Assembly (NCBI GenBank): GCA_014898415.1 | Contig: RCTD01000027.1 | Location: 682,001-746,000, forward strand | From: Stromatinia cepivora | Taxonomy: Eukaryota; Ascomycota; Leotiomycetes; Helotiales; Sclerotiniaceae | Direction: 5' to 3' | Length of the DNA: 64,000 nucleotides | Part shown: piece by piece, positions 1 to 13,191 of the stretch | How the letters are laid out: the number at the start of each line of letters is the position of its first letter | Position numbering within the stretch: the first letter of the stretch is position 1 | Position numbers and translations under genes: made by a program | Notes under the pieces: model-generated | Told to the model about the DNA's origin: nothing | The model's input: only the letters and a program-made list of their open reading frames with translations | The model's database searches: none

Positions 1-1178
1 GATGATGATGAGAAGGGTCCAGGTGGTTTTAAGAGTTCGAAAAAGAGTGCGGGAAAAAATAATGGGGATGCGAAAGGAAAGAAGAGAAAGGCAGATGGTG
101 AGGGAGAGAAGGGTCCGAAGCAGAAGAAGAAAAAGGAAGAGCCAAAACCAAAGGCTCCAAAACCAAAAGGTATGCATTTTTGATTTTTTAAAACTATACT
201 GGATTTTCTTTCATATATACGGCGGGGTAATGGTGGGGACGAGGGAGGCAGATAGTGGAAGTGTGGAAAGGGTGAACGATTTGAGCCGTACTCCAAAAGG
301 GCTTCACTATTTATTGCAAGAGTTTTCTTGCGATACTTGAAGATACTCACCTTACATTTAACATCTTTTTCATTTGTATCAAGATATCCGATCATGGAGA
401 CCAGAAGATCAACAAGATTACATCAAAAAGCACTTTTAGCTAACAACTTAACCCTTTCTAAAGGTCCTGTCGATGTAGAACGACAATGTGGAGTCCTCAA
501 AGATGGAGTCCCTTGCGCTCGCTCTTTAACTTGCAAATCGCATTCTATGGGAGCTAAAAGAGCTGTTCCTGGTCGTACTTTACCTTATGATATGCTTCTT
601 TCTCAATATCAAAAGAAAAATCAAGCCAAACAACAAAGTATGTTATTCTTTTCCTTACTTCCATTTTAATTATTTCCTCTCCTCTTCTTCTTTCCCTCTT
701 CAAAAGCTCAACCTCTAACCCCAAAACAGAAGCAGCTATCGATGCCAATGCACCTCTCGAAGATGAAGATCTCCTTAATGGACCTATCGACTCAGATGAA
801 GAACTCCTCGCCGTCCAATCTGGTCTCGCAAATTGGAATCCACAACCCTTGGTTCCACCACTTATTCAATATCCAATTCAATATCGTTATAGAGATGAGA
901 GGTTATGGGAACAATTACATAATGCTACGAATGGATTTACATTAAATATTTGTAAAGTTAAGGGATTAGGAGCTCAGAAAACTCCACCGGGAATGGAGAA
1001 TGGAGAGAATGGAGGAGATGAAATGATGGGGGGAATGGGTGAGGGTGGGAATGGTGCTAATGGAAATGGAAGTTCGGAAATGGGATTAGGGATTGTGGGA
1101 CCACCGGTGAGAAGACCTAGTGGATTCGTTTTACAAGGTGTTCCACAGAGAAAACAAAGTATGGCTGGACGAGCATAA
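1..1178 (+). CDS. SGF73: SGF73/ataxin-7-like SAGA subunit (5' end cut off by window)
   Basis: Partial gene. Exons read as <1-169, 464-637 and 730-1178. The introns (170-463 and 638-729) have GTATGC/GTATGT donors and GCTAAC/CTAAC branch sites, and the joined frame is continuous. Exon 1 is Lys-rich and low-complexity. Exon 2 opens directly into the SCA7 domain, recognisable by CGV followed by [10 protein letters not shown] and then the basic stretch ending PYDMLL. Exon 3 carries a conserved-looking NWNPQP segment and a Gly/Asn/Met-rich tail ending MAGRA. In yeast and human, this family anchors the histone H2B deubiquitinase module to SAGA through the SCA7 zinc-binding domain. That role is inferred from the family. 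The first intron (294 bp) is long for this genome. Confidence 0.85.
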
Positions 1179-2441
1179 CTTTTACGGAAACTGGAGGAGT
1201 TTCATTGCTTCGCGTCAGATTGTTCAAGATGGGAACATACTATAGATTGCTAGGTTCTAGGCACTTTTTGATTAAGGCGTATGTGTGGCTGGGTTGGATC
1301 ACTTTCTAGCGACGTTTTCTGGGATTGGCGCAAGTTTTACATCATGGGTACATAATAAGTTCATGGCGTTGTATCGGTTGGGTTGATGGGATGGAGCATA
1401 GTACTTACTTCTTCCTCATCATCATCATCATCATCATGGGAGGAGAAATTGAAGATATATATATCTATCCGGAAATGCAAACTTGGTTATCATGGATCAG
1501 ACGTTCGGATCTGATTTTTTTTCTAGATGGAGGAGTATTCTAGGCGTTTTGGGAACATGGGATGGGATGCATGATGTATGGGATGTATGATGCATGGCGT
1601 TTTGATTGGGAGGACGGGTGGGGGGTATATCAGGATGGGATGGGAATGATGAATGGATGGATGGGATGGAATAGAATGTTTATTGATCACAATCAGAATC
1701 ATACATAATCACAGATAGACTTTTCATCAGGGATAGATTGATTGAGATTGAGAGTACAGAAGGACCTAATTATAAGGAATTACATTATAAGGGATAACTC
1801 TTTATACAGATCAAATTTTTCAATTATATTGATTTTATATAGTATTTTTCAATTTATACAGAATTTTTAATTTATAAAGAATTGTAATACTGAATTCGTC
1901 GAACTCTATATAAAAATTAATAAAAGAAAATCCGAGTATTGATCTATTATATAATAATTTTATAAAATTTTAAAAAGTGGAGCTAAAATGAAGCTAAAAT
2001 TTTAATATCTTATTATAGTATAGATATACAGAATTCCTTTTTATACCAGGATTCGATTGTTCGAATTTTTTCGGTCTCTTATGGACAAGCTAGGTTCTTA
2101 TAATTATGATTATATATTTGTAGGAAATAGAGAAATCTTAGTACGCATGCTATACTATCATATGGATGATTGATTGATTTATTTATTCTATCATATAATT
2201 GCGCGTTTCTTTTATTTTTGTTGTAGGTATGGTGATTCTTTCATTCATTCATTTGACTGATTGATTGGTTTGTTTGATTCATTGAAAAGATGGGTGAAGT
2301 GATCACTACCTAGTGAACAACTTATTTTATTCCAGCTTATTTCACCCAGTTCATCCATCCCATTTCATCCCTCATCCCCATCCCCACCCCTAACTCCAAC
2401 TTCAACTCCAACTCCACCTCAACTCCAACCCATCCTCCATA
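1179..2441. other. Intergenic, AT-rich, no gene seen
   Basis: This spacer lies between convergent genes, so it should hold two 3' ends. It contains a CAT trinucleotide run (about 1417-1438), a degenerate GGGATG/GATGTATG-rich stretch at 1550-1680, and a very AT-rich block at about 1780-2040. The only open frame (1325-1543) runs over the CAT repeat and has no recognisable content. Confidence 0.6.
1417..1438. repeat. (CAT)n microsatellite
   Basis: About seven uninterrupted CAT units downstream of the SGF73 stop codon. Confidence 0.9.
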
Positions 2442-4733
2442 CTATACTGTCGACGATCCCGCCTGGGAATTACCCAACCTCAAATTAACTTTTTCCCTAT
2501 GTCCCTTATTCTTCAAATGAACCTCGAAATTTCCCACCGTGGTATCCGGTCCCGGTGTATATAATTTCCCAGGACAATCATGACATCTGATTCGAGGGAG
2601 GTACATCCATTTTATACCTTCAGGGGTAGTACCTGGAGGTGGAGCAGGAACTGGAGTTTCGGATGAGATGGAGACGGCGGAGTAACGCATCATGCCTTCG
2701 AAACGGTCGTTGGGGTATTGTTGGTGAAGGGCTGTTAGACCTGTGGCTAGCCAGGTTGGAGGTGGTGGTGGCTTGATGAAGATGTTAGTTGGGGATTTGA
2801 AAAAGTATGGAGATTAGGAAAGAAAGGCTGGTGATTTATTGAATCATGTGAAGTGATACAGTAAAAGGATTGAAAAATATAAACTTACAGCTGGAAGAAC
2901 TTGACCAGGGATAGGAGCTGGAGCATCAATTCTACCAATTTGACCTACTGCTACAGCATTTACTGGTTGTGGAGTAGGTATTGGTGCTGGAGTTGTTGCT
3001 AATGGTTGAGCTGCTTGTACTCCAGGTGTTGAAGGTGGTCCCATAGATCCTGGTGGAGCAGGTGTACTGAATGTTGATGTTGCGCGAGTCATAGGAGTTT
3101 GTTGTTGATTTGGACGACCTCTGCCTAAATCTCTGACTAATTTTCTGAACTTTTCTTTCGGCATTTTTAATTTGATTATCAATGAAGGAGTATCAATACT
3201 ATCCTCCCGAGCATCACGACCAAATTTCCTCGCTGATGTTCTGGTTTCATGATGATGTGCTAGCATAGCTTCTGGAGTTTCTGATCTTCCAATATTGGCC
3301 ATTCTTTGTTGTGCAGCTGTAGCTGCTCCACGCATATTTCTCGTTCTTGCAGTACCTTGACTCACTTGTACTGCCGGAGATTCAGGAGAAGAATCTTCAC
3401 TATCATCTGATTCCGAGAGATCTGCACCGTCTTGTCTACCAAAACCAGCACGTCTTCCTCTTCCTGATGGTACCCCTACTCGTTTGTATAATCGACTTTC
3501 CTCAACTGTCGCTGCTGCTCCAGGTAATACGGAAGATACAACCAAAGTTCTCACTGTTCTCTGTCTATCCTTCAAATCCGGTAAAACTGGTCCTCCTCTC
3601 CTATTTACAGATCTCTTTTGTCTTCGTTGTTCTCGTGAAAATACTAACTCATGCTTCTCTAAATCTGCTTCAGTCATCTCATACAGATACGGCGCAAACT
3701 CTTTAATTTGTTGATGTGGCCGGAATACTGAAGGTAGAGGTGAAGGTAAAAATGCTGCAACTAAATCGGCATCTTCTACAGGCCTTCCGTCGAATGGATG
3801 TCCAACACCATACAAACTTCGTATAAACAACTGACTTTGTTCACGTATGCAATGTGCTATTGCTGTAGTGAATTCCCCCGAAAGAGATAAATCTTTGGTC
3901 ATACTTTGCGCAAACTCTTCTGGTGAATTTAAAGGATTATTAATATCCCATTCGAATTTATCTTCTAATGTATGTGGTCCAATGGTGATGTTAAGCTTGA
4001 TGAGAATACGCAACTCATCATTCTTATAGGCTGTATATGGTAACATTTCGTCCAAAGGATCTTCTGGGAAATAAACCAGTGGATTGAAGTCGACAATTTG
4101 ATCATTCATTTGTTGTTGAACTTGTTGTAGTACTGGTTCTGCTACTGGAGTAACCAGACCTAAATCCGCTATAAGTTGTTTCGCAAACAACTCCGTGGTA
4201 ACAGTGCGATCATGTAAATTCCAAGTGAAAGTATCTCGAAGTTTGACCTTATCCCAATCCACATCCAACCTTATGGGTACCAATTCTTCCACTTGATCCG
4301 CCTGCATAGCCATGTCTTTCCGCTTGATTCGTAATGGTTTTGCTTTCCTCTTCGCAAACTTCGCATGCGCATACAATATTCTTGTTGGACCATCTGTGAC
4401 TCCATTGCCATATCCATTGTAACCTGCCCCATATAATCGACTCGCTGTAAAGACATCTTTGTGACTTTTTACCAGTTCGTAATCTTGCGCTTCATGGTGT
4501 TTGTGGGTAAAATAGGCTCTCCGTTTATCCTGACCATCGACAATGGCGCTAGAGTGGACTAAAGTGTGATGAAGGTATTGCTCGAGAAGTAGTTTATCAA
4601 AATCGGATTTCGTCCGAGGTCGATGTGTTAGAGTAGAAGATTGAGATGAAGTAGGATTCGTAGACTCAGAAGGTACAGCTGCGGTAGCTGAGGAAGATTC
4701 ATCTTGAGGAATTTGTTGTAGATCTTTTGTCAT
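2442..4733 (-). CDS. SNF5: SNF5/SMARCB1-family SWI/SNF chromatin-remodelling subunit
   Basis: Two exons on the minus strand, 4733-2889 and 2771-2442, separated by a 117-bp intron (GTAAGT donor, CTAAC branch, phase 0). The product is 724 aa. Two SNF5 repeats are visible at about residues 151-195 (LVPIRLDVDWDKVKLRD) and 240-310 (LRILIKLNITIGPHTLEDKF). These repeats contact the remodeller core in SWI/SNF-type complexes. The middle is Pro/Gln/Ser-rich. Exon 2 encodes a separate C-terminal module with RIRCHDCPGKLYTPGP followed by HLKNKGH, a plausible C2H2-like zinc site. Whether this copy serves SWI/SNF or RSC (Sfh1-like) cannot be settled from sequence alone. It is divergently oriented to the next gene. 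Confidence 0.88.
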
Positions 4734-5424
4734 GGTGGAAACATTCGCGACAACTATGCGACGAATAAAAGAGAACGAGTGGAAGAATTTGATTAGTAGA
4801 AAAATAGTTTTAATTGTGAATAGGTAATGTAAGATCTTACAATCTCATAATCGCGAACCCCATACAAACTCGCGACAACACAACATAATACACGGGGCGT
4901 GAGATTAGTGATAAATTGACCAAAATGGTCTTAATAGTACTCCATAGTAACTTTTACGGTTAAGCAAGTAGACATAGATAGAATTCACCGCCTTGTTCAT
5001 TTTGGACGGAATGAATAATCTGCCATGTTTTATTTCGGTTTACCTATATATGTATAACTCTGTAGTATATATTTGAATAATATAATACCCGTGCATCCCA
5101 ATAAATTCATATCATACATCCATAATTAAGTATTATTGATTATTTTTAAATGCATTATTATTTATTATTATCATGTATTACTTATTACTTATTACTTTTT
5201 ACTTACAGCCGCTACAACACGGTCGAGGCATAAGTGAGGTCACCCACCAAGCGAAACAAAGCCCACACATTCTAAATCCTTCCAAGCTTCCCAAGTACTA
5301 AAGGTTCAGGAACTTACGAGGGGAAAATCAGAAGAAAACACTGTTCTGCACCTTCCGAGTAAAACAACCAAAACCACATACTATCCACAAATACTTCTCA
5401 GCATAACTTAAAATCATTACAATC
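4734..5424. promoter_or_regulatory. Shared divergent promoter region
   Basis: This 691-bp spacer separates two start codons facing away from each other (SNF5-type gene on minus, Cdb4-type gene on plus), so it must hold both promoters. It has an AT-rich core with TATATAT-like stretches around 5045-5080 and TTATTACTTATTACTT repeats at 5150-5200. No defined operator was recognised. Confidence 0.55.
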
Positions 5425-6913
5425 ATGGCCGATAAGAAGGAAGAAACTCAGGAGATTGGTCAGTTGTTCATATTTCCTTATTAATCATCAATTCCCATCT
5501 TACTTTGTTGATGTTGGCTTGGTGAGCAAAGACGAACCCCGCCAAATGCGACTCGAAAGATACAAGAATTTGCACTACCACCTTGGAAAACAGCGTAAAG
5601 AACGAAGAACAATTAACTAATAATATAACAACATGTAGATTATTCTCTCAACAACCCTGATACCCTCACCAAATACAAGAATGCTGCTACAATCTCCCAA
5701 AAGGTTTTGAAGGATGTTACCGCCTTGTGTATTGCTGGCGAGAAAATTGTCACAATTTGCGAGAAGGGTGACAAGCTCCTCGAGGAGGAGATCGCAAAGG
5801 TTTACCGAGGAAAGAAGATGGTTAAGGGTAAGCAGATTCCTCTATTTATCATATTTATTCAACTAACAAACAGAAAGGTATTGCCCATCCAACCACTGTT
5901 TCTCCTTCAGCTTTCGTAACTCCTTACACCCCTCTTAAAACGGACGAAGCCGAAGCAAATGTTGTTCTTAAGGAGGGCGAAGCCATCAAAATTCAACTCG
6001 GTGCACAAATCGACGGATTCGGAACAATTGTCTGTGATACCATTATCATTCCTTCTGCTCAGAACGCAAGTGGAGAGATCATTGGAAGAGATGCGGATCT
6101 CTTATTGGCTACACACTATGCAAATGAGCTATTGTTACGTTTGATGGTCCCTCCTGGATTGGTTCCAGTTGGCACAGAAGAGGAGCAGAAGAAGGCAGCA
6201 GCTGTTAAAGCTCCCACCCAAGCTAAGATCACAAGCTTGCTCGAGAAATTGGTAAAGAGTTACGACTGTAACTTGGTCGAGCACACCACCTCTTGGCAGT
6301 TTGAGCGCAACGAAATCGAAGGAAAGAAGAAGATTATTCTTGCTCCAGGAGATGGTACAAGAGGTGATGGTACTCCAGAAGTCGGCGAGGTTTGGGGTGT
6401 TGAGATGGGTGTTTCTCTTGGCTCTGGAAAGATCAAGAACTTTGAGAACAGAACTACTCTCCACCGTCGTACCAACCTCACTTACGCTTTGAAGCGACCA
6501 AGTTCTAGAGCAATCATGAACGAGGTTGTGAAGAAGTTTGGCACTTTCCCATTCAGTTTACGACAATTGGAATCTGAGCGAGATGCTAAGGTCGGTGTCG
6601 TTGAGTGTGTACGTGGTAACGTTTTTAGACAATATGAAGTTGTTGGAGACAAGGACAACGAGGCAGTTGGAAGATTGTTGACCACAATCGGTAAGTTGAT
6701 GATTAAAATATTTACCTTTAAAAGATTATACTAACATGTTTAGCAATCACCAAAAACGGTTTACAAAAGATTGCCTCACCCCCTGAGCCAGATCTTAGCA
6801 AGTTCAAGACCGATAAGAAGATCACCGACGAAGAGATTCTCAAGATACTGGAGCAGCCTCTGGCTAAGGACAAGAAGAAGAAAGCTGCCAAGAAGCCCGC
6901 TGCAGCAGAGTAA
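5425..6913 (+). CDS. PA2G4/EBP1-like (Cdb4-type) M24-fold protein
   Basis: Four exons: 5425-5458, 5639-5827, 5878-6690 and 6744-6913. All joins are phase-consistent and give 401 aa. The introns (180, 50 and 53 bp) have canonical donors, and the last two have clear CTAAC branch points. The product has the methionine-aminopeptidase (pita-bread) fold order of the fission-yeast Cdb4 and human PA2G4 family: NPDTLTKYKNAA at the N-terminus, KGIAHPTTVSP, then IVCDTII, and a Lys-rich end (KDKKKKAAKKPAAAE). Characterised members lack peptidase activity and bind nucleic acid or ribosomes near the exit tunnel. That role is transferred by family, not shown here. The tiny first exon encodes only MADKKEETQEI plus one base. 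Confidence 0.87.
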
Positions 6914-8294
6914 ATAGGTAGATGAGGAATAGGCACGTGATAAGAGGAAGAGAGGTGACAACTGAATCAGTTGAAAGCTGACAAATGGTCTGTTTCAAAC
7001 ATCACTGTGAAAAACTACTCTTCTTATATCTACGTTTCTTGCTGCCGACACTGCTTCATAAAGCTTGTCAAGTATTTCACTGTTCTTACCTCATTTATTG
7101 TTGTCATTTGGAAGAGCGACCGATAAATGTGGCAACTCGGGTCTGCATCCCATAGGAAGATTTTATTAAGCAGTGGAAAGCTTCTCAAATTCAGAGATAT
7201 GCAGCAAATATATGAGTGCTGAACCAATCTTGCAAGTGAATTTAATCTTTTGATTATTGCGTGTTTCTATGACTTTCTCAGCTATGTGACGTGTACCCAC
7301 TCTGAATTGGTACGGCACCTCCTCTTTTTCAATACTCGGTTAGCGTAGTCAGGTTGAAGGCGAAATCCAAGAATTGTCTAGTAAACCGTTAACTTTCTTC
7401 GCTTCCAAGATTCAACCCAAAATAATCCTCCAGGGTAACATTTCCAACCATACCTTTTCATCGACTTCATCAAAGACAGTCGAGGAAATTAATACGGAAG
7501 CTGTTTGAAGCCACATACTGCCGCCCTATCCATCCAGCAGCCTCTTAAGCGATTCCAAGATCTTTTGGTCACCAATTAATTTCATCTCGGTATCGATAAG
7601 GGCAGGCTATTCATTTCACCACCTTCTCCCTCTTCTGCCTTCTTCTTCTTCTTCTTCTTCTTCTTCTTCTTCTCCTTCAAACTATTGTTCGTTGTCACTA
7701 TCGCCTCACAATAACAAGTAATAAAGGTATTTTTCCTTTCCACTTTTGATGCTGTATTCTACCCCTCTTTTGATTCATTATTTCATGGTATTTCTTCACA
7801 TGACACGAGTACACCACGAGAAAACTTACGCGATCGATCACCTTTTGAAATAGGAGGATATTTTTCCTTTAACAAAACGCCTTTTCATCGTAAAGATCAT
7901 CGATTAGAATCATTTACTAACCTTTTATTCTATCTAGGAACTTCATAACTCATTCAGAGGTTCAATAGACGTAATTCTGTCATTTCCCTTTCATTATTTC
8001 GTGCAGCCAAAGATTTCGGCTCTCAAGGGGCGCTAGCTAAGGGATTTCATCTCGAAGCGAGAACTTGACTTTCTTTCCTCCTCAATTCAATCATACCACG
8101 ATAATTCAACGCGTACATATCCCTTGAGAACAACATTTGAGAAAATTTGCATGATTGCAAACTGCAGAGAAGTACATTAAATCCTTTGAAATTAAATGAT
8201 ATATAAACTAACAATTCATTAGTTATCTTGGGAGTGCGATCGCAATTGAAAGGAGTCGTCGGGTCGGTCGCAGGAGGCGACGAGCGAGGAAGCT
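6914..8294. other. Intergenic/5' leader of the PHD-finger gene
   Basis: No gene seen. A pyrimidine-rich tract at 7605-7680 includes a long TTC run, typical of fungal promoters and transcription starts. A segment from about 7728 (GGTATTTTTCC) to about 7939 (TATCTAG) could be a 5'-UTR intron, but nothing in the sequence proves it. No ATG-initiated frame of interest lies upstream. Confidence 0.5.
7640..7672. repeat. (TTC)n pyrimidine tract
   Basis: About eleven TTC units within a CT-rich region upstream of the PHD-finger gene. It is likely part of its promoter or leader. Confidence 0.85.
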
Positions 8295-11200
8295 ATGAGC
8301 CAACTCAATTCCCGCCCAACACGCTCTCGTCGTTCCAGTCCTTTTGTTTCCGCACAACGTAATCCGAACTCTTCTCCAGTTACTGTCGCAGATACAGGTC
8401 GAAAAAGAACGTTTATGGACAAATGGACGGAACCTCCTATTCCTACGCCTTTGCCATCTTTCGCAGAGGCTGGAATGGAGAGGCACGGAGTGGTCGCAAA
8501 TATGGCACCACTTGGAACGCGACCGAGCGTAAAAGCCGTTAAATCTTCTGCCAAATCTGAGGCAGCAGATGCGAATGGAAGCAGACCTAATGGCATCATA
8601 GAAGTGATGGATGATGCTCCTCCCTCTTTATCGGCCACACCCCAGGAACCGATGGACACTACGGAACCTATCTCGAACGTTTCACGACGAAGATCGACAT
8701 CTACAAGGATCGAGGACACTGAATACGTTCCGCCTTCGACTCCCCAACAGCCAAGAAGCGCGCGAAAAAGCCTTACTAGATCGAGTGTCGCACCTCAAAG
8801 TGTACGCAACGAGAGCGAAGGACCTAGCATGTATGCGACTTCTCCTGCTCAACGCACACCTCTTCCGCACGATTCGCCTTCTCTAGCTCCTTCTTATCAT
8901 AATCACAAGATGAATTATACATATGATGAAAGAGATGAAGCTCGTCAAAGGGAGGGTCGGGCCCGCGCAGCCGAGGCGGCTTTTCGCAGAAAGACTGCTA
9001 GGATGGTGGAATTAGCTGTATCCCAAGCGATCGAGGAGCAGCATTGGTGTACTGCCTTTGCTTTACGAGAACTATTCGACGAGGATCCAGAGAATTTTGG
9101 GTCGCTCGTTGAAAAAGTGGTCTACGAGGAGGCTACTGAGGAGGAGATTCGGGATTTTACCAGATTGATCTCGCTCAAGAAAAAGGAAGGCAGAAAAGAC
9201 AAGACTGCTGAATATTATTTCAACGGAGATGGTAGTGACCCTGCACCTTATCGACCGCGACGTCCTCAAGCTCCACCACCACCACCTGCCCAAGCTATGA
9301 TATTCCAACCTTTCAAACCAATATTTGAGACACAAAGGCCTACATACTCCTCGCCATATGCTACACCATATGCTTCGATATATGCTCAGCCACCTCCGCC
9401 GCCACCATCTACTTCTACCAAGAAAGACACAAGAACAGCAGCAGCTGATCCTGTTAGGCGCCCATCAGATGTTAAACCATCTTCCGCATCTGTATCTCCA
9501 CGAAATCAGGGAGATCATGCTCTTTATCCTAATAAAAAGCACAAAGGAAATAGTTTTACAGCTACGAATGAGGAAGTCAACGATAATTCAATTGCAAGTG
9601 CAACTGGCGTCGATGGAATCAAGAAGAAGCAACAGAACGGAGTTGCGTCGGCTTCTTCTGGTGCAATTTTATCATCCCCACTACCTAAATCATCGGATCG
9701 TCCGAGAGCAGTCTCAATCTCAAGCTCTTCATCATTATCTTCAGTTGATGAACAAATTCTTGATAATGAAGAATATAGTCCTATGGATTTTGACCACGCT
9801 CTTAATCACGCTGGTACAACTAAGTCTTCAAATGGTTCCGAACAGTCTAAGGGACAGGGTATTGTTGGGGCGGGTAACGCCAATGCCAACGCGAAATTTG
9901 GTGCATCCGTTTCAACCGAGACCCAGTCAAATGCGGGAGGGTCAATCAATAAAAAGCAACCAATCAAATCGAAAGATTTGTCTAGGTTCGAATCCGATAC
10001 ATTTTCAACCAAGGCAAACAAAACCAATAATAAGAGTCGAGCTCTAAACAAATCTAAAACTTCGTCACCTGCGCCTCCATCCTTCCAAGCTATCAATATC
10101 CCGACCAGATCTCATAACACAACCACAAATTTAAGTTCTGGTGTTGATACCGAAAATATTCAGGCTAATTCAAATATGGCACCTGAATTAATACGTACCC
10201 CATCGTCTTCTTCTGTTGGATCAGTACCAATATTGAAGCCAGTGATGCCTAAAAAGCCACAGATCGTGTTCAAATCAAAGAAAAAGCAGGCAATTGATCG
10301 CCCTACTTACGAAGAGAGTGAAATGGTTGGTAAATGGAAGCGCAAGGCGCGAGAAATTACCAATGGTATTACTGAGGACATACGAACTGAAAGCTTTGTA
10401 CGTCCACATATAGAGCCTAGAAGTGTAACTCCTCCAGCTCGAGCTATTGAATACACATCTGATGGAGGAGATTCTATGTCTATTCCTACCGCTCCTGCCA
10501 CAACTTCTAATCGTCCAGCCAAAACTATTCGATTGATCAATAAGAACGAACGAGCCAGCAGAAGACAAGCCACTACTGCTCCTGTTAACAATTATGATTC
10601 GGAGATGAGTTCACCCACAGGACTTGGATTTCAACCCGATTTACCTCCTGGATCATTACCAAATTCTCGTGCTGGCACACCCTCATCTAATCGACCGTCT
10701 AGAAAGGCAAAGAATGGCACTGGTCTACGTGTCAAAACTTCGTAAGTTTCCATGCTTTATTTTATGTCTTTTGTATCACGTCAGATTTTCTATTTCTACA
10801 ACCTTTGGAAGGGAAGGACTTTGTATCTCTTGATTTGTTATTTTCCCTAGATCCCTCTAATCTTCGCCACTTCACACATTGTTTCAAGTGTTCCTGCCGC
10901 GTCGTGTTGTATCCTCGTGTTACACAACAGATAACAGGCGGAACTTTCTTTCACCTTGAATTGAACTTGAAATTTTCTTTCTTCTTTCTTTCTTACTTAA
11001 TGACCAAAATAATTCGCTAACAATTCTTTTCCCTCGCACAGACCAATGAAGAAAAAGAGTGGCCCTTCAGCTGGTATCCCAAGAGCGAGCGGTGAACGAA
11101 ATAGTCCAGTTGGAGGTTATTATACAAATCAACAGGTAAGTCATTTTGTTTTAATAAATGTATGAATTATCGACGAAGATGGTGGAAAGGAAGGATAAAT

Positions 11201-13191
11201 AGACGATGTTGTAAAGTTCTTCATCGCATTTTGTCACTTTTTGTCACTTTTTGTCGCTTTTTCTTTTCCGTCACTCCACCCTTCTACCCCTTCATTGCAT
11301 CCTCATCTACATCCTCTACACTCTTCACATTTATCGTCGTTATCATCGTTATCATCGTTATCATCATTATCATCATAAAACTGTCATCATTTATTCGAGT
11401 TTCTCTTACTTTCGTATGAAATTTGATGATAAACTTATGATTCGATGAAAATGATGATATTTTGATATCTGATGAAATAAATTTGGTTCTCATTATGTTG
11501 CATTGTTGTTTCACTAATCGGGAGGCTGGGTTCCGCGGACATTTTGAGAAGGAAAAAAAAGCTGTAGTCCGGGCGGATAGCGCAAACTCTGATAATAATC
11601 ATGGTGGATTGTGGATTGTCTACATCAGACCCATTCGTCCTTGCCGAGCCAGAAAACCCCCACACATGAAACCTTTGCCACCTTCACATTCATTATTCAT
11701 CATCCTATTATTTGTTAAAAGAGTTTATTATGGTTGTATTTTGAACAACCAAAAAAGCTGACATATGCTTGAACAGACTGGTGGAGATAACGACGATTAT
11801 TGTGCGTCTTGTGGCGGCAATGGTAAATTACTTTGCTGTGACGGATGCACTCGATCTTTCCACTTCAAATGTGTAGATCTTCCGAGTGATCCGGAAACTT
11901 TAACAGATGAAGAATGGTATTGTTATGCATGTCTTGCGGACAATGTCCCTCGGTCGAAGGATGAAGAAGTTGGATTTTTTGGTCCTTTGTTGGCAGATTT
12001 GGAGAGAAAGAATCCAAGTGCTTTCCATCTCCCAAAATCAATTCGGGAATATTTCGAAAATGTCAAAACCGGAACTGAAGGAGAGTACGAAGAAGGTGTT
12101 GTACAAAAGCCAAAGTAAGCTTACCTCTTGTAATCTCTTGGCTTTCTCTTACTAACCATCTATCAGGAATAATCGTGGTTATGATGAAGCTCCGGATTAC
12201 TTCAAACTAAAGGACAACAAAGGAAATCCAATTCTCTGTCATAACTGTCACCTCTCAGCATCTCAGCCAAGTCGAGCAATCATTCCATGTTCTTATTGTA
12301 GCCTCTCATGGCATTTGGATTGTTTGGATCCTCCACTTGCAAAAGAACCCCCACCTGGAAGATCTTGGAGATGCCCGGCTCATGTTGATGATCTTCTTGA
12401 GAAAGTACCAGGATCTTTAGGTCCAGCTCATCGTTTCCGAAAGATCAAAGGAGCTTCACTCATTAAACCTGTTCTTGCTCGTGGCATTAGAAATAATGGT
12501 CATATTGAGATTGAGAACACTGTCTCTGAAGATGAAGATCAAGGTAGTGGGTTTTACGAGCAGAGAGAGTATGGTCATGTGTATAAGCTTCCAGAAGAGG
12601 GTATCAAGCTTGACTTCATTTCACGGTATGTATTCCCTTCAACTAATGGGTGTTCATTTACTGATTAATTGTATAGTATTCATCGTGAATTTGGACAATA
12701 CAATCAACGAAGCTTTACCAATAATAGGACCTCTATTCCGAAACCACGATCACAAACCATCGAATTCAGCAGACGTGACATTGATGAACAGCAAGCTGCT
12801 CTCAATCTTGCATATCTGGCCACAGCAAATCCATCAATTAATCTTACACAAAGTCTAATTGATGCCTTAATTGTAAGTTATCTCTCAATTATAACTAAAC
12901 CCCAAAAACTACGAAACATAATGACGTAACACAAACGCTAATCCAAAATCCCTTTAGTCCGAAGCCGATGAACCTGTTATCAAGTTAATAGCACAAGGAG
13001 ATGCGTCAAAGCTTTCTAAGAATAAGCCATTAACTCAAGCTGACAAATCATCTTTGGTGGCTATGACGGCTTTTCTTCAAGAACGTCTGGCTTCTACTGT
13101 TATTAATGGAGAAGTTGAGGATGACGGTATGGAGGTTGATGATGATGAAGAGGAAAGTTTGGTTGGACCTGTTGATGATTCTGATGAATAG
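8295..13191 (+). CDS. Double PHD-finger protein, Rco1-like (Rpd3S-type histone deacetylase subunit)
   Basis: Six exons: 8295-10741, 11042-11135, 11777-12114, 12167-12625, 12677-12872 and 12958-13191. All phases agree and give 1255 aa. Residues 1-850 are mostly disordered and Ser/Pro/Asn-rich, with one ordered-looking segment (about 210-320, FRRKTARMVELAVSQAIEE). PHD finger 1 starts near residue 856 (YCASCGGNGKLLCCDGC, then WYCYAC). PHD finger 2 starts near 982 (CHNCHLS, then CSYCSLSWHLDC and WRCPAH). This two-PHD layout fits Rco1/Cph1, which targets Rpd3S to methylated chromatin. The tail is acidic (DDDEEESL). Introns 1 and 2 are 300 and 641 bp, long for this genome. A two-gene split at the 641-bp intron is possible but less likely, because the joined frame is open and in phase. 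Confidence 0.78.
11337..11377. repeat. (CGTTATCAT)n-like short repeat inside an intron
   Basis: CGTTATCAT units followed by CAT/TATCAT units, inside the 641-bp second intron of the PHD-finger gene. Confidence 0.75.

Noticed and set aside
9325..10096. Long overlapping frames inside exon 1 of the PHD-finger gene
   Set aside because: Shadow frames of a long, Ser/Pro/Asn-rich disordered coding region. The main frame has the PHD-containing continuation.
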